The notes beneath the pieces are model-generated. The model saw only the letters and a list, made by a program, of their open reading frames with translations. It was not told the DNA's origin and did not search any database. The translations under genes were made by a program, and so were the position numbers. From positions 496,001 through 560,000 of the forward strand of contig WUJK01000005.1 in NCBI GenBank assembly GCA_011317545.1: a stretch of 64,000 nucleotides of DNA, in the 5' to 3' direction. The DNA is from Coniella vitis (taxonomy: Eukaryota; Ascomycota; Sordariomycetes; Diaporthales; Schizoparmaceae). Shown in pieces: positions 12,001 to 22,700 of the stretch. Every line of letters begins with the position of its first letter. Position 1 is the stretch's first letter.

Positions 12001-13967
12001 TAGTCACTACTCGCTTCTATGGCTTGGCAAAGGGGAGACCTCGATCGTGTCAAGAGTCTAAACCGCATGATACGAGCGCACTGACTACTAGAATGACAAT
12101 CCCAAGTCACATAACCATCCTGGAGGCTGGTTTCGCGGACCAAACTCTCCTGCTGTACATTGTGTGCTCTCTTTCTTGGCCCCGCCAAGTTGCGCGCTTC
12201 GTCACTAAAGCAAGAGAGCACTCAGATCGAGGGCGAGAATGCTTAGCCGTGTTCCGTCACCAACTGCACGCGAGCCATCGAGCCCTCAGAGGTGAGTCAG
12301 GCAGTGGTGAATAGAGCCGGGACGGCGTTGTTTGGCACTTCTGCTTTAATAGTGTTTTGTGGGCGAACAAGAGGCCGAGTCAGCAAGAACCTTAAATCTC
12401 TGACCGCCTGTTATTAGCTGATACTAACAAAGAGTCCAAGTGGCCGCTAAGATTGCACTACATAGTATGGGTTGTTGAGGGCTTCTACTGCTGCTTCTAG
12501 AAAATCTTCGACACTTCTCAAACACGCGGCTGCCAAGCCTGATGATGTGATTCCAGAAGCAAATCGAGGGCAACGATGAGAAACGACGAGCAGAGAGCAG
12601 CCACCAGTGGAACCTGGTGTGTCATGATTGCCGTACCATTTTCACACCATGAGCCTGCGCCCGCGCATGAGCTCATGCGATCTTAGCGGTCATCATACTT
12701 CTGTGCTAAACAGCGTCCCACTACGAAGTGAATTATCTTGTCTGATGATGAGCAGAAAATCCACTCAACGAGCCTACTGTGCAAAGGTGACGAAAACAAG
12801 TTGGACGATCTCCACCTTGCTTTCAACTGATCTGTTTCCCATTGCTCTTGGCTTACACAGTACAAGTGTAAGTAGGGGCTGAATGAATACATACACACTT
12901 CAAGCAGACCATACTTTGCACGCCTAGTCGCAAATAGCACCTCTTAACTAGCTCGCGACGCAATGGTGGGTACTTTTTTTTCCCTCATGTTTGCCTCGTG
13001 GCTGTTCCAGTCCGACCAAACCAAACGAAAACTGCGCTTGTCATGGCGCAAAGACGCGCCCTGGGGCGGTGCCTTGGACGGACCTGGGCATAAGACCGTG
13101 GGCATAAAGCCGTGGGCATATCGGACGGAAGGAGCACAAAGCCTATTTCGGGAAGCAAGAAGGAAAGCAAAAAGGAAAGCAAAAGGCTTCTCCGAGGCGC
13201 AGAATAGATGGACGCACTACAAGAGTACAGTGTGCATGAGACAACGTGATTCATCGCTGTGTTTCTGGCGCAAGGCGAGCATTGCCAAAGGGAGATGGGA
13301 CGCACAATCTACATGGACACATACGCATCTTTCACGCCCGGAAGAAACAACAGGGAGTTGTTCGCATTGATGTGCCTTTTCAGGTTGATCTGATCCTCGT
13401 GTGAGGGCTGTGTATGTATTGTTTTTTAGGTGTATGATGCTTTATGAGTTGCGATAGGCAGGTTGGAAAAAAAAAAAAAAAACAAGGCTGTTATCATGCA
13501 ATATGTGACGGGTTGACCGACGATATCCAGGCGCCGGCAAGATGGGATGAATGCTATGCTTGCGCGTTAGACGCGCGCTCTTCAACCGCCTCCACTTAGC
13601 ATGACCTACCATTTGCCCTGCTCCAGGAGCTGGTGGGTGGTTTTCCTGTTTTTCATGCTGATTGAATTCCTCAACTCGACTTCTGCGATTTTGTATCCCA
13701 GGAAAAGACTGCTCCAGGACCCAAGTCTTAGCACCAGCAGAAAGCCAACCTTGCAACCCCGAAAATGGAGATAAATTTTGAGCAGAGCAAAAATAAGGCT
13801 GACTGCCTTGACAAGCTACTCCGATTGTCGTCATCTTTGAGGCTGTCCTGATATAGGTAGTAACTCAAACCCCGGGACCGGAGAGAGAACATTACCGCTG
13901 TTTTGTTCTCGTTATTTGCCTTTATTTTGATTTTTTCGGTTCAATAGAAAAGCCAAAACAGGCCCGA
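9001..13967. other. Gene-free stretch downstream of the DUF1279 gene
   Basis: No gene is supported. The longest open frames (9759-10466 plus, 10569-11129 minus) have no recognisable domain, lack clear splice structure and change composition abruptly. A short GGTTCG repeat occurs at about 11320-11336. The right end includes the 3' UTR of the minus-strand DUF1279 gene. A fast-evolving small gene or a non-coding RNA cannot be excluded from sequence alone. Confidence 0.5.
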
Positions 13968-15349
13968 TCAAGCCGAAGGGTGGCTGGTCTTCTTCGCCTT
14001 TGGCTTCCGCTTGCCAATTTGCCAGCCCCAGGAGCGTAGCACCTTGACAACCTTTGGAGTAATGGCTGCTGTCAAGGGCACGCGGACAAAGATGAAGCTT
14101 TTGTGGATTGCGTAGGCGAGGGCCAGTTGCGTCGCGAGGCCTGGTAGGGAAAGGAGGAGAAAGTGTATATGTTAGACATGTATTTTTCCTCTTGTTCATT
14201 CGTTTTATGATTCGTGGTTGCCAGTGGATTGGGGAATCAAAATTAAAGTTTAGGAAAGAAAATGATCCCACCGGCAAAATCGAAAGTCGGTTTGTGGGGG
14301 GGGAGGGGGGGGACGGCGGCTTTGATGGCATCGTAGGGCTTGGATGTGAAGCAGCTCGACCACTTCACAGTCAGAGAGCGGAGGAGGAGGGACGGAGAGA
14401 ACTTACTTGCATCTGCCTTATTCCTCTGCTGTGCCTGCTCAACGCCCCAGCCAGCATCTTTAACATCGCCACCACCACTACCGTCAGTGGCAATCGCTTG
14501 CTGGCCTTCTTGTGTCTCTTTGCCAGTGTTGCGCCACTCATGCCACTGTTGCTTGATATTGTCGGGAATAACCTTTGAAACTCTTGATGTAACCCAATGT
14601 TCGATTTCGGCTGTTGATAGTGGGGAAAAAACAGAGTTAGCATGGATGATCATTGAGTACGTCTGCTTTTCCTGAATCTTCTCCCTTCATTTCTTTTCGT
14701 TCTGCGTAGTCCTTCATGGCTCCTTATTGTAGGGCAAGAAGAGTCTTGTTCGTTCTCTAGAACGAGAACGGCCGATCCACGCAGCCTAGAACCAACACCG
14801 GAAAAGGAAAACAGAGAAAAAGCCAACAAACATACCAACTCGATCAGTGCCCACCCACCTGACTAACAGGAAACAAAACGGGAAATCAGTCACGCTCAGC
14901 GCGAGATAGACACCAGCGGCAGCCCAACCATACTCGCGCGACAGCTTGCGCAACCGGCCGCTCAGCGAGAGAGATTCTTGCGGCGGCTGCTGCGATGTGC
15001 CCGCCCCTTTCCCCCCAACTGGCTCAGATGGTCGCGACCAGGTCCAATTGAAGCTACGCCGTTGCGTCTTTGCGATAGTTCCTTCTATTGCGGCAGTTGT
15101 TTTCCCCTTCCAACTTGTTGGGCGAGCAGAACTTTGTAACGGCGTGCTTGTTCTTGCCCTGCTGGCATGTGTGAATGTTCGTCGGGAGAATCGTGCGGTG
15201 GTGGTGGTGGTGGTGGCCGTTGTCAGCGTTGTTGGTGGTGTCGCTCTTGCCCATGCGCGGGTGGCAAGGCTTTGGAGAGAGGAGGCTGTAGATGGGCTGC
15301 GCTTGGGCTGAGCGCCCAGCATGGGAGGAAACCGGAGTGCGCGTATCAT
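13968..15349 (-). CDS. Mitochondrial DUF1279 (FAM210/Nat2-like) protein
   Basis: Three exons fit in phase: 15349-14836, 14610-14407 and 14140-13968, giving 296 aa. Donors are GTATGT and GTAAGT; acceptors are CAACAG and TACCAG. The first ~75 residues are rich in Arg, Ser, Thr and Ala without acids, as in a mitochondrial presequence. The DUF1279 core follows, starting with RLRKLSREYGWAAAGVYLAL and a membrane segment DFPFCFLLVRWVGTDRVG. After a variable linker (exon 2) the protein ends with LAYAIHKSFIFVRVPLTAAI and a basic tail, the conserved fungal C-terminus. Fungal members are often annotated peptide alpha-N-acetyltransferase Nat2, although the domain has no known acetyltransferase fold; the animal FAM210 relatives are mitochondrial. 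It diverges from the dioxygenase gene at 16786. A second start candidate lies ten codons in. Confidence 0.88.
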
Positions 15350-16785
15350 TGCGTATCGTGGGCTCCTTTAACCCTCAGTCCTTCTTGTTCTTCACGTTTC
15401 TGCTGTCCGCCCACCTCACTCGCGAAAATGAGGATGGTGACAAGATTGTCGCAGGGCAGTGAGTGGTAGCTCGGGTTTTTGACGCTGGCAAGAAATATCG
15501 AGGGATTTGCAGGTGGTAGGTTCAAGGTTGGTTTGGTCGCAAGTTCGTGGGTTCGTTAGAGGCGAGGAAGGCCGCAAGTAGCAAACAAAAGTTGGGCACG
15601 AGGAAGAAGCGGGTGGAGTAAAAAGGTGAGCTGATGGATGGAAATATCGGAGTGGAATAAAATCGTGAGGGGGGTGACCAGCGGCCGACCGCGGCTTGTC
15701 CGGGACAAGAGAGAAGAATTGCGCTGCAGCAAAGAGTGAGGACTCTATTCGATTTCGCGCCCGGGGGCTTCCGTGGCTTTCGGCGGCCTCGGCGATAGAA
15801 TGCGTGTGATGCAATGCCGTCGGTGTCTTGTTGTCAGCTGTTTCGTTCTGGGGGGGAGGCCTGACTGAATTGCTGAGTGAACTGGCTGATGCGATGAGAA
15901 TCCCTTCGAAAGGCGGATGCTTTTCGAAGCCCAGCGAATTGGGTGAGCTTCTCTCGAGAATTTTGGCACGTGGGGGAGCTATGGAAGGTTGCAGGTACTG
16001 GATACAGTGAGCCAGTGCCGCTTGGAAGTATTTCTCGGCGCTGTTTACGCTACAACCCGCTGAGCAGATATACCTCGAGCGCAAGTCTCCGGTACACTAG
16101 CATGCAGAGTACCTTGCTTGTCTGCGCTATGATGCAACAACGCGGATTGGCTCTGCACGCCGCTGCGGCCCCGCAGCAGCATCGGTTACTGCCGGGACCG
16201 GAACTGCGGGGCATGGTGAAATGCGAACGAGGTGAGATCAACATGATGGAATTCCGACTGCACAAGTACTGTGTAATGGTAAGAGACGGGAGGGTAATAT
16301 TGGACAAAAAGACGATTCAGAGGCGAGCCTGTCTTTACTCATCAGATAGGCTTGCAAGGTGCACAGGAATAATTAGATAAGCAGATGTGGAATGCATGAT
16401 GGCTTCATTGACTCTTAGTCAGCCAAATCACTACTAGTTGGGCAACTTCACAGAACAAACGCCTGGAATTGCCTGAAGGGCAAGGATGAGGGATCATGCA
16501 AACTCCGAATTCGTATGCTGTGTATAAATAAATCTGTTGGCATGATCTGGATTATGCTTGCGAACAAGGTCGACGTTGGCGATGGTCGGTCGTGATAGCC
16601 GCTGAGCTTATCAACCCAAAGCGTGTAAGTGGTGACCCATTTTTCGGATTTCCTCACATCACCAAAAAGTCTCCAACGCCCTCAACGAACGCTCTCACGG
16701 CGATCATCCACCACGTCGCCCTTGAGAGTGCTAAAGAAGAAGACGACGAGGGGGAGAAACAACGCCAGCTGAACAATCGCCCACA
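15350..16785. promoter_or_regulatory. Divergent intergenic region, DUF1279 / PhyH dioxygenase
   Basis: This 1.4-kb region separates two divergent starts. A 222-codon minus-strand open frame (15416-16084) lies in it, but it has no recognisable domain and looks like leader sequence. Nothing else could be assigned. Confidence 0.55.
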
Positions 16786-17924
16786 ATGGCAACCCCACCG
16801 TCCACCAACGAGCAAGGCCTCACCCCCTCCCAGCTCGCGGCCTTCAACCGCGACGGCTACCTCATCCTTCCCAACGTCCTCAGCCCTGCCACCACCGCTG
16901 CCTTGCTCACAGAGACACACTCTCTGCTCACCAACTTCGACCTTGCCTCGCACCCCATGACCCGATTCTCCACCGGCGGCGACGACGGCACCGACCACGT
17001 CGGGGACGACTACTTTCTCAACTCGGGCGACAAGATCCGCTTCTTTTTTGAGGAAGACGCCGTGGACCCAGCCACTGGCAGACTGACCAAGCCAAAGGAG
17101 CGCGCCGTCAACAAGATTGGCCATGCGCTGCACGCCCTCTCGCCCCCCTTTGCGCGCCTTCTTCAGCAGCACGACGGTGAGGGCGACCGGAGCAGCGAGC
17201 AACCCCCGCCGTCTCCCGCTGCCATCGCCCGCTCGCTCGGTTTCCGCGACCCGCGGTGCTTGCAGAGTATGGTTATATGCAAGCAGCCTGAGATTGGCGG
17301 TGCCGTGCCGCCCCACCAGGATAGCACTTTCTTGTACACGGAGCCGCCCAGTGCGGTTGGCTTCTGGTATGCCCTGGAGGACGCCTCGTTGGAGAACGGG
17401 TGTTTAAGCTTTGCGCCTGGGTCGCATAAGGTGAGTTTGTTCTCTTTATCCTTCTCCGAAACCTGTTTGGTTCGCCGTGTATATGCGAGAGCGAGAGCGA
17501 GAGACGAAGAAACACAAGATTGTGTATCTAGGTCAAGAATGTGGAATGAATCTCGATTAACATCCCCCTTTCCTGTTCCCACTAGTGGGCCCCCATTTCC
17601 AAGCGCCTCGTACGCAAAGCAGGCAATATCGGCACCGAAATGGTCCCCAACACAGGCTCGCAATTTCCCCCAGGCGACGAATACAATTCTGCCCACAATG
17701 ACAGCAACGACAAGAGCATCGAGTATATCCCCGGGGAGGTCAAAGCAGGCTCCCTCGTCCTCATTCACGGCAACATCCTGCACAAGAGCGAAAAGAACCT
17801 GAGCCAAAAGGGTCGGATCATATACACGTTTCATGTGATTGAGGGTGGTGATGCGGGGAGGGTGTATGATGAGCGGAATTGGCTGCAGCCGCCAAAGGAT
17901 GGGTTCACGAGGGTCTATTCTTGA
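16786..17924 (+). CDS. Phytanoyl-CoA dioxygenase family protein (PHYHD1-like)
   Basis: Two exons, 16786-17430 and 17586-17924, join in phase 0 across a 155-nt GTGAGT...ACTAG intron and give 327 aa. The protein is a Fe(II)/2-oxoglutarate-dependent oxygenase of the PhyH superfamily. The iron ligands are visible as H177 and D179 in PPHQDSTFLYTEP and a distal His, probably H281, in HGNILHKSEKN; the 2-oxoglutarate-binding Arg is probably R292 in GRIIYTFH. The stretch GFWYALEDASLENGCLSFAP and the final IEGG are typical of the PHYHD1 branch (about 290 aa in animals). No signal peptide or PTS1 is seen, so it is probably cytosolic. The substrate cannot be read from sequence. The start chosen has a clean context (CACAATGGC) and fits the family N-terminus. 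Confidence 0.93.
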
Positions 17925-18641
17925 TGAAAGAGCAGAGAAAGGAGTGATGATGTGGAAGAGGTAAGATTAGCTGCAGTGTTTGCGTTCTTGAAGAGGAATA
18001 TCGTGGTATGTCAGACTAATTCGGATTCTGTATTTCTATTCCCAGGCTTGGGCCATCTTCCAAAAGTTGAGCTGCTGTCATGTTTCTGTGACTGAGTGAT
18101 ACCTCAACCTGTCCTCAGGAAATATAAACAATAGTGGACTACCGAGAGCACCTAAAGGTATAGATAAATACACTGTAGACCCGTGATTTCATCCTCAACT
18201 CAAATATTTTGCTTAGACGATAGACAAAAGCATTGCATTGAACATCATCCGCCCGTCAATCAATATATGCTAAGCCATCCCTCGGCGTCATGCTTTTCTA
18301 GGAAATAAATGAACACCTAAGCACCACCGCCCCTCCCGTTCGCTTTTCATCCCGTCGCATACGGACCATTATTTACCATCATTCGCCTTACCTCCACTCG
18401 CCACCAGCTGTGCCAACCGACATCTTGCTTGGAAATCTCAGTTTTGTACGACCACAGGCATAGCTCCGGACAGTCCCTGGCTACACCCACTCGTTCATCA
18501 GAAAGCCATAGGCAGCAAATAATCCGCCCATGAAAGAAAAGACGAATGCAGCCCTTTCTCTACTCCGTCATCCCTTCCAATAATCCTGATCCGCCCCTTC
18601 CCCGCCGGTGGCGTTTTTGCTTTTCCACTTCTTCACAGCGA
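17925..18641. other. Convergent 3' UTR region
   Basis: About 0.7 kb lies between the tail-to-tail dioxygenase and HRP1-like genes. It is A/T-richer than its surroundings, as expected for 3' UTRs and polyadenylation signals. I see no coding potential here. Confidence 0.7.
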
Positions 18642-21600
18642 CTAGCGTCCATAGGGGTGGAATCCCCTTGTGGCACCACCTCGGCCACCACCGCGATAGT
18701 TCGCGCCAGGCCGGCCGGCATTCTTGGGGCCCGTAGGTGCATTGGCAGGAGGCGCCTTGCTTGGGTCAACAGGACCAGGTGACAGACTCTGCTGGTGCTG
18801 GAAACCTGCACCGCCACCACCGCGACCGCCGCGATGGAACCCACCGCCTCGTGGTCCGCTGTGTCCACTAGGCCCAGTCGGCACATTGGGCTGGGGAACG
18901 TCGTCGTACATGCCCTCCCATGAAGTCGGCCCCGCGCCGCCTCCACCGCCCATACCGTAGCCCTGCTGACCGCCGCCATAGCCTCCTCCACCACCGCCGC
19001 GAGCGTACTTTTGCTGTTCAAACATTTGCTGCTCGTGGGCGTTGAAGCCAGGCCGCTGCCCGCCCGCTTGCGGTCCACCCTGTTGATTCTGGCCGCCGGC
19101 GCCGCCACCGCCGCCACCGGCACCAGCACCGCCGCCAGCCATCTGGCTCATCATCTGCTGCATCATGGCCGGGTTCATGTTACCTTGCATCTGGCTGTTC
19201 GGACCCGAGCCTCCACCGCGTCCACCACCCTGTTGCTGCGCCATCATCTGCTGCTGCATTTGCTGCATTTGCTGCATCTGCATCATTTGCATCATTTGTG
19301 CCTGTGGGTTCATGCCACCCATACCCCCCATGCCGCCCATACCGCGGTTCATGGCCATCTGTTGTTGCCACATTGCAAACATTTGCTGCATCTGCTGCAT
19401 CTGGCGCGCCATGGCCTGCGGCGTCATGCCTCCGGCCCCAGCACCCATGCCGCTACCGTTCTCGTCCATACCGCCTCCATTGCCCATCATGCCGCCTTTA
19501 CCACGGCCAAACTTGCCACCGGCGCCTGGCCCGCCCCGGCCACGGGCTTCTTCCTCCTCGCGCATGTTGCCGCGCGGCTGAGCCTTCTTGACCTCGATGG
19601 GCTTGCCATGGATCGCTAAGTCGGTGGACAGACAGGCATCGACGCCCGCCTCAGACTCAAAAGTGACGAAGCCAAAACCGCGAGGACGGCCGGTATCCTT
19701 ATCCATCATGAGAGTAGCATCGACAACGCGTCCGAATTGGGCAAAGTAATCCTTGAACTCGGCATCCGTAGTGTCCTGCGAAACACCACCGACAAAGATT
19801 TTACTAGTCTTTTCCTGCTCGTCGCGTGGAATCGCTCGCTTGGGGTCAATCTGCGTGATTGCGTCAGTCAGAATAAAGGCTGGACAGCGGACTTTGAATG
19901 ACAGTCTTACAATCTTGCCGTCGAGATAGTGCTCTTTGACCATGACAACGTTAACTGTTTTCGGATCCTTGAACGTCAAGAAACCAAAGCCTCGTGACCG
20001 GCCAGTGGCACCATCGCGCATCACTGTACACTCCGTAACCTCACCAAACTGGGTAAAGTAGTCCCGAAGTGATTCTTGACCAATGGAAGATTAGCCAAAA
20101 GGAAGCCATGGATGAAGGTGTGCAAGGTGGCCCTCACCATCTGTAGTCTCCCAGTTCAAACCGCCAATAAACATTTTACTATGGTGGGCACATGTCAGCT
20201 TCTTCGCTTGGTTTGAGCATACAAAAACACACAAATCAGTCCAGAAAGAGTGTCAGTAATGTCTGCGTTTGCTCAAGCAAGTGCATTTGCTCCTGGTCTC
20301 GCCCATTTGCCGTTACCAAGACAGAGAAGGTTGGCAGGATTTGCCAACAACAGATCAACCCGTCTCATGCGTCAACACTGCGTGCAACGCAAGCAGGACC
20401 ACCAATGTGTATATCGAAAGGCTTGGTTGTCCACTTGTCGTAAAGGAGAGACTTCCTATACAGGATTTTACTAGGAATGATTGAGGGTATCCGGAAGAGA
20501 ATCGGTGGTGGGCGAGGCGAGAGTAATCTGGACAGCATACATCCAAGTCGTTGTTTTAGTCATGCTGAAAGGAGACTCGTAGTCGTTATCCGGCAGTGGG
20601 ATCTCTATACTCTGTGTATCCATGAAAGTCGAAGGTCGAGGCTGGGTGGAGACAGGGCGCTGTCGACGTCGTGGGCGTTGTTGTAGCAGAGATACTGGAG
20701 CGTCTCATGGCATCCTCACATTTGAGAAAAAGGATGGCGCAGCTCAGAATGATGGAATGAGCCCAGGTGCAATGGACGTTGCCGGAATCTTTTCTTTGAG
20801 ATCTGGTTGGTACTGTCTCTCTGTCTCTCTGTCTGTGTCTCTCTCTTGCTATCGTCAAGCTAGGTAGGTACTGACTGGCTCGAGCGCTATCCGCTTCGCA
20901 TCCAACCTTTACACAAGTCCTGGTGTTGCAAGGACGACCGTAGCCATTCTGTGACCACAGGTCCCTTTAACGGGCTGGCTCGAAGTAGCTCCAGCTTCCA
21001 AAAAGCTAGGCTCTTGACTCAAGACTTCTGAAAACCATGGATATGTTGTCTCGACTTTGTCTTTCTTTTGGGGCAAGCGCTGCCACACAAGCCTCTGTGC
21101 CCATCTCGAATCGGTGCCATATCTCATAGAAAGTGTAGATCTTAACTGTAGACCTGCTCCTGCTGGGTTCTGCCAATCCACCTCTTTGATGATGCAGACT
21201 ACTGCGTCGCTCGCTGAATTCCATGCCAGGCAGCGTCAACCTGGTGCCTCGAGGTGTGTTACAACCATACGCCAGCCCCATGCACAGCGCTCTAGAGAGA
21301 TGACAGCCACAGGAGATTCCTCAAGCGGTTACACAATGTTTCCCGAGAGACGGCCTTGCCATAGAGCAAGCGCCGGTTTCTCCAGTTCCGTTAGGATATC
21401 TGCCCTGCTCCAGGCCCCCTAGAATAACATCTCCGTTTCCACTTGCAAATCTCGTGGCGATTGAAATTTTCAAACCCTTCTTTTTTCCTACGGACCAAGA
21501 TTGCCTCGAACAATCAAGAGCCGTTGGCCGTGCGGCTGCACGCAAGGCTTGTGGTGGCAAGCAAACGCAGACGGTATTGTCTTCTGGACTGAACAAGACG

Positions 21601-22082
21601 AGGGGACCGGGAATAAAGCGTCAATACAAGAGTGAGATTCACTTACCCGTCTTCCTTGGCATTGGGTCCCTTGTATGGTGCGGGCGCAGGTGCGCTGTTG
21701 TGATAGGAGGGTGTCTCGGGAGCGTGGGAATCATCATTGCCAAGATTGAAGTCAACATCATCGTCATCATCTTCATACTCTTCCCCGCCACCGTTCATGT
21801 GGTAGTCTTCGCCCGTCTCATCTTCTGCAGCTGGGGCGTTGAAACTATTTTCCTCTGGCTGCTTAGATGGAGGCTCAGTCGCAGGAGCGGTGGGTTGGGG
21901 AGCAGGCGCCGGTGCTGCTGCGGCTGCTGGTACAGCCGGCTTTGCGGGTTCGTCGTCGTTGTAGCTGTCTGGCTTGTCAGCAGCCCGAAAATATACAGGT
22001 GACGGGCAAGTAAAGCATGTGCGCCAGCAACTGCTTACAGGTCGTCGAACAGGTCGTCGTCGAAGTTTTCGGGTTCAGTCAT
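18642..22082 (-). CDS. HRP1: Hrp1/Nab4-type hnRNP with two RRMs
   Basis: Five exons fit in phase: 22082-22039, 21964-21647, 20178-20138, 20074-19911 and 19850-18642, giving 591 aa. The N-terminus is acidic (MTEPENFDDDLFDDL), followed by a Pro/Ala-rich and Asp/Glu-rich region. Two RRMs are adjacent: RRM1 has RNP2 KMFIGGLNW and RNP1 SRGFGFLTF, and RRM2 has KIFVGGVSQ and RGFGFVTF. The C-terminal 250 residues are Gly/Met/Gln/Asn-rich with RGG-like motifs, a prion-like region. In yeast Hrp1/Nab4 binds UA-rich signals as cleavage factor IB and accompanies mRNA to the cytoplasm; the same job is inferred here. Intron 2 is 1468 nt, exceptionally long for this genome. The 60-nt intron between the RRM exons is a multiple of three without a stop. 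It diverges from GYP1. Confidence 0.9.
20179..21646 (-). other. 1468-nt intron of the HRP1-like gene
   Basis: The donor is GTAAGT at 21646-21641 after codon bases GG. The acceptor is CATAG at 20183-20179, with a CTGAC branch-like sequence about 20 nt upstream. The joined exons give a Gly-Lys-Met junction into RRM1 (KMFIGGLNW) in correct phase. No open frame inside looks like an extra conserved exon, but a cassette exon or internal promoter is possible. Confidence 0.75.
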
Positions 22083-22700
22083 GGTGCTGTCTGGCGGATT
22101 GATCTGAGGAGTAGTAAGACTGAGACCCTACGCGTCGTAAGCGATTGGCTTGTTGTATGTGACTGCCGTCGAGGAACAAAGTAATGGGGAACGAGACTGG
22201 CGAGCGGGTAAAAGTTGCGGTATGGGTCGAGGGTGGGTTGAAGTGAGAGACACGGACGCGGTTGCTGAGAAAGAAACGAAGTCGGCAAAACCAGCTGCTT
22301 GTCTTGCCTGCCTGATAAGTACATCAATACTATGGTAGTACTGTGTACTATGTAGGCCAGCCTGGCCAGCTGCCCAGCTGCTGTTCCCTGCAAGGGCCGA
22401 GGTCTTCCAGGCGCGACCGGGGAAGGGTTCTTATCGATAAGACACCCGGGGTACAAGGTCATTCATTGACGGAACACAATACGCCTGGGATTAGCGGGTG
22501 TTGGCTGCGTGCCAGTCAGGGCCCAGCGCGCCCTAATGGCAGGCTTCCGGGCGCTTTAGTGAGTGGATGCTCTCGCCCCCGGTGCACCTCTAAGCTTAGA
22601 CAACCGGGGACAATCCCAACTCCTCGACACACAAGACACGGCGACAATGAGCTGAGACGAGAAGCCTTTCTGTCCCCCTCAGGTCTGCCCAACTCGCACC
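22083..22700. promoter_or_regulatory. Divergent promoter, HRP1 / GYP1
   Basis: About 0.6 kb separates the two start codons. It contains a TACTGTGTACTATGTAG-type palindromic word at about 22331-22351, the same family seen throughout the window's non-coding DNA. No known factor site was identified with confidence. Confidence 0.6.

Noticed and set aside
15416..16084. 222-codon minus-strand open frame upstream of the DUF1279 gene
   Set aside because: It is Ser/Pro/His-rich without a domain, lies where a leader or promoter is expected, and is not joined in phase to the next exon.
19011..19619. 202-codon plus-strand open frame rich in His, Leu and Ala
   Set aside because: It is the antisense shadow of the Gln/Met/Gly-rich tail of the HRP1-like protein.
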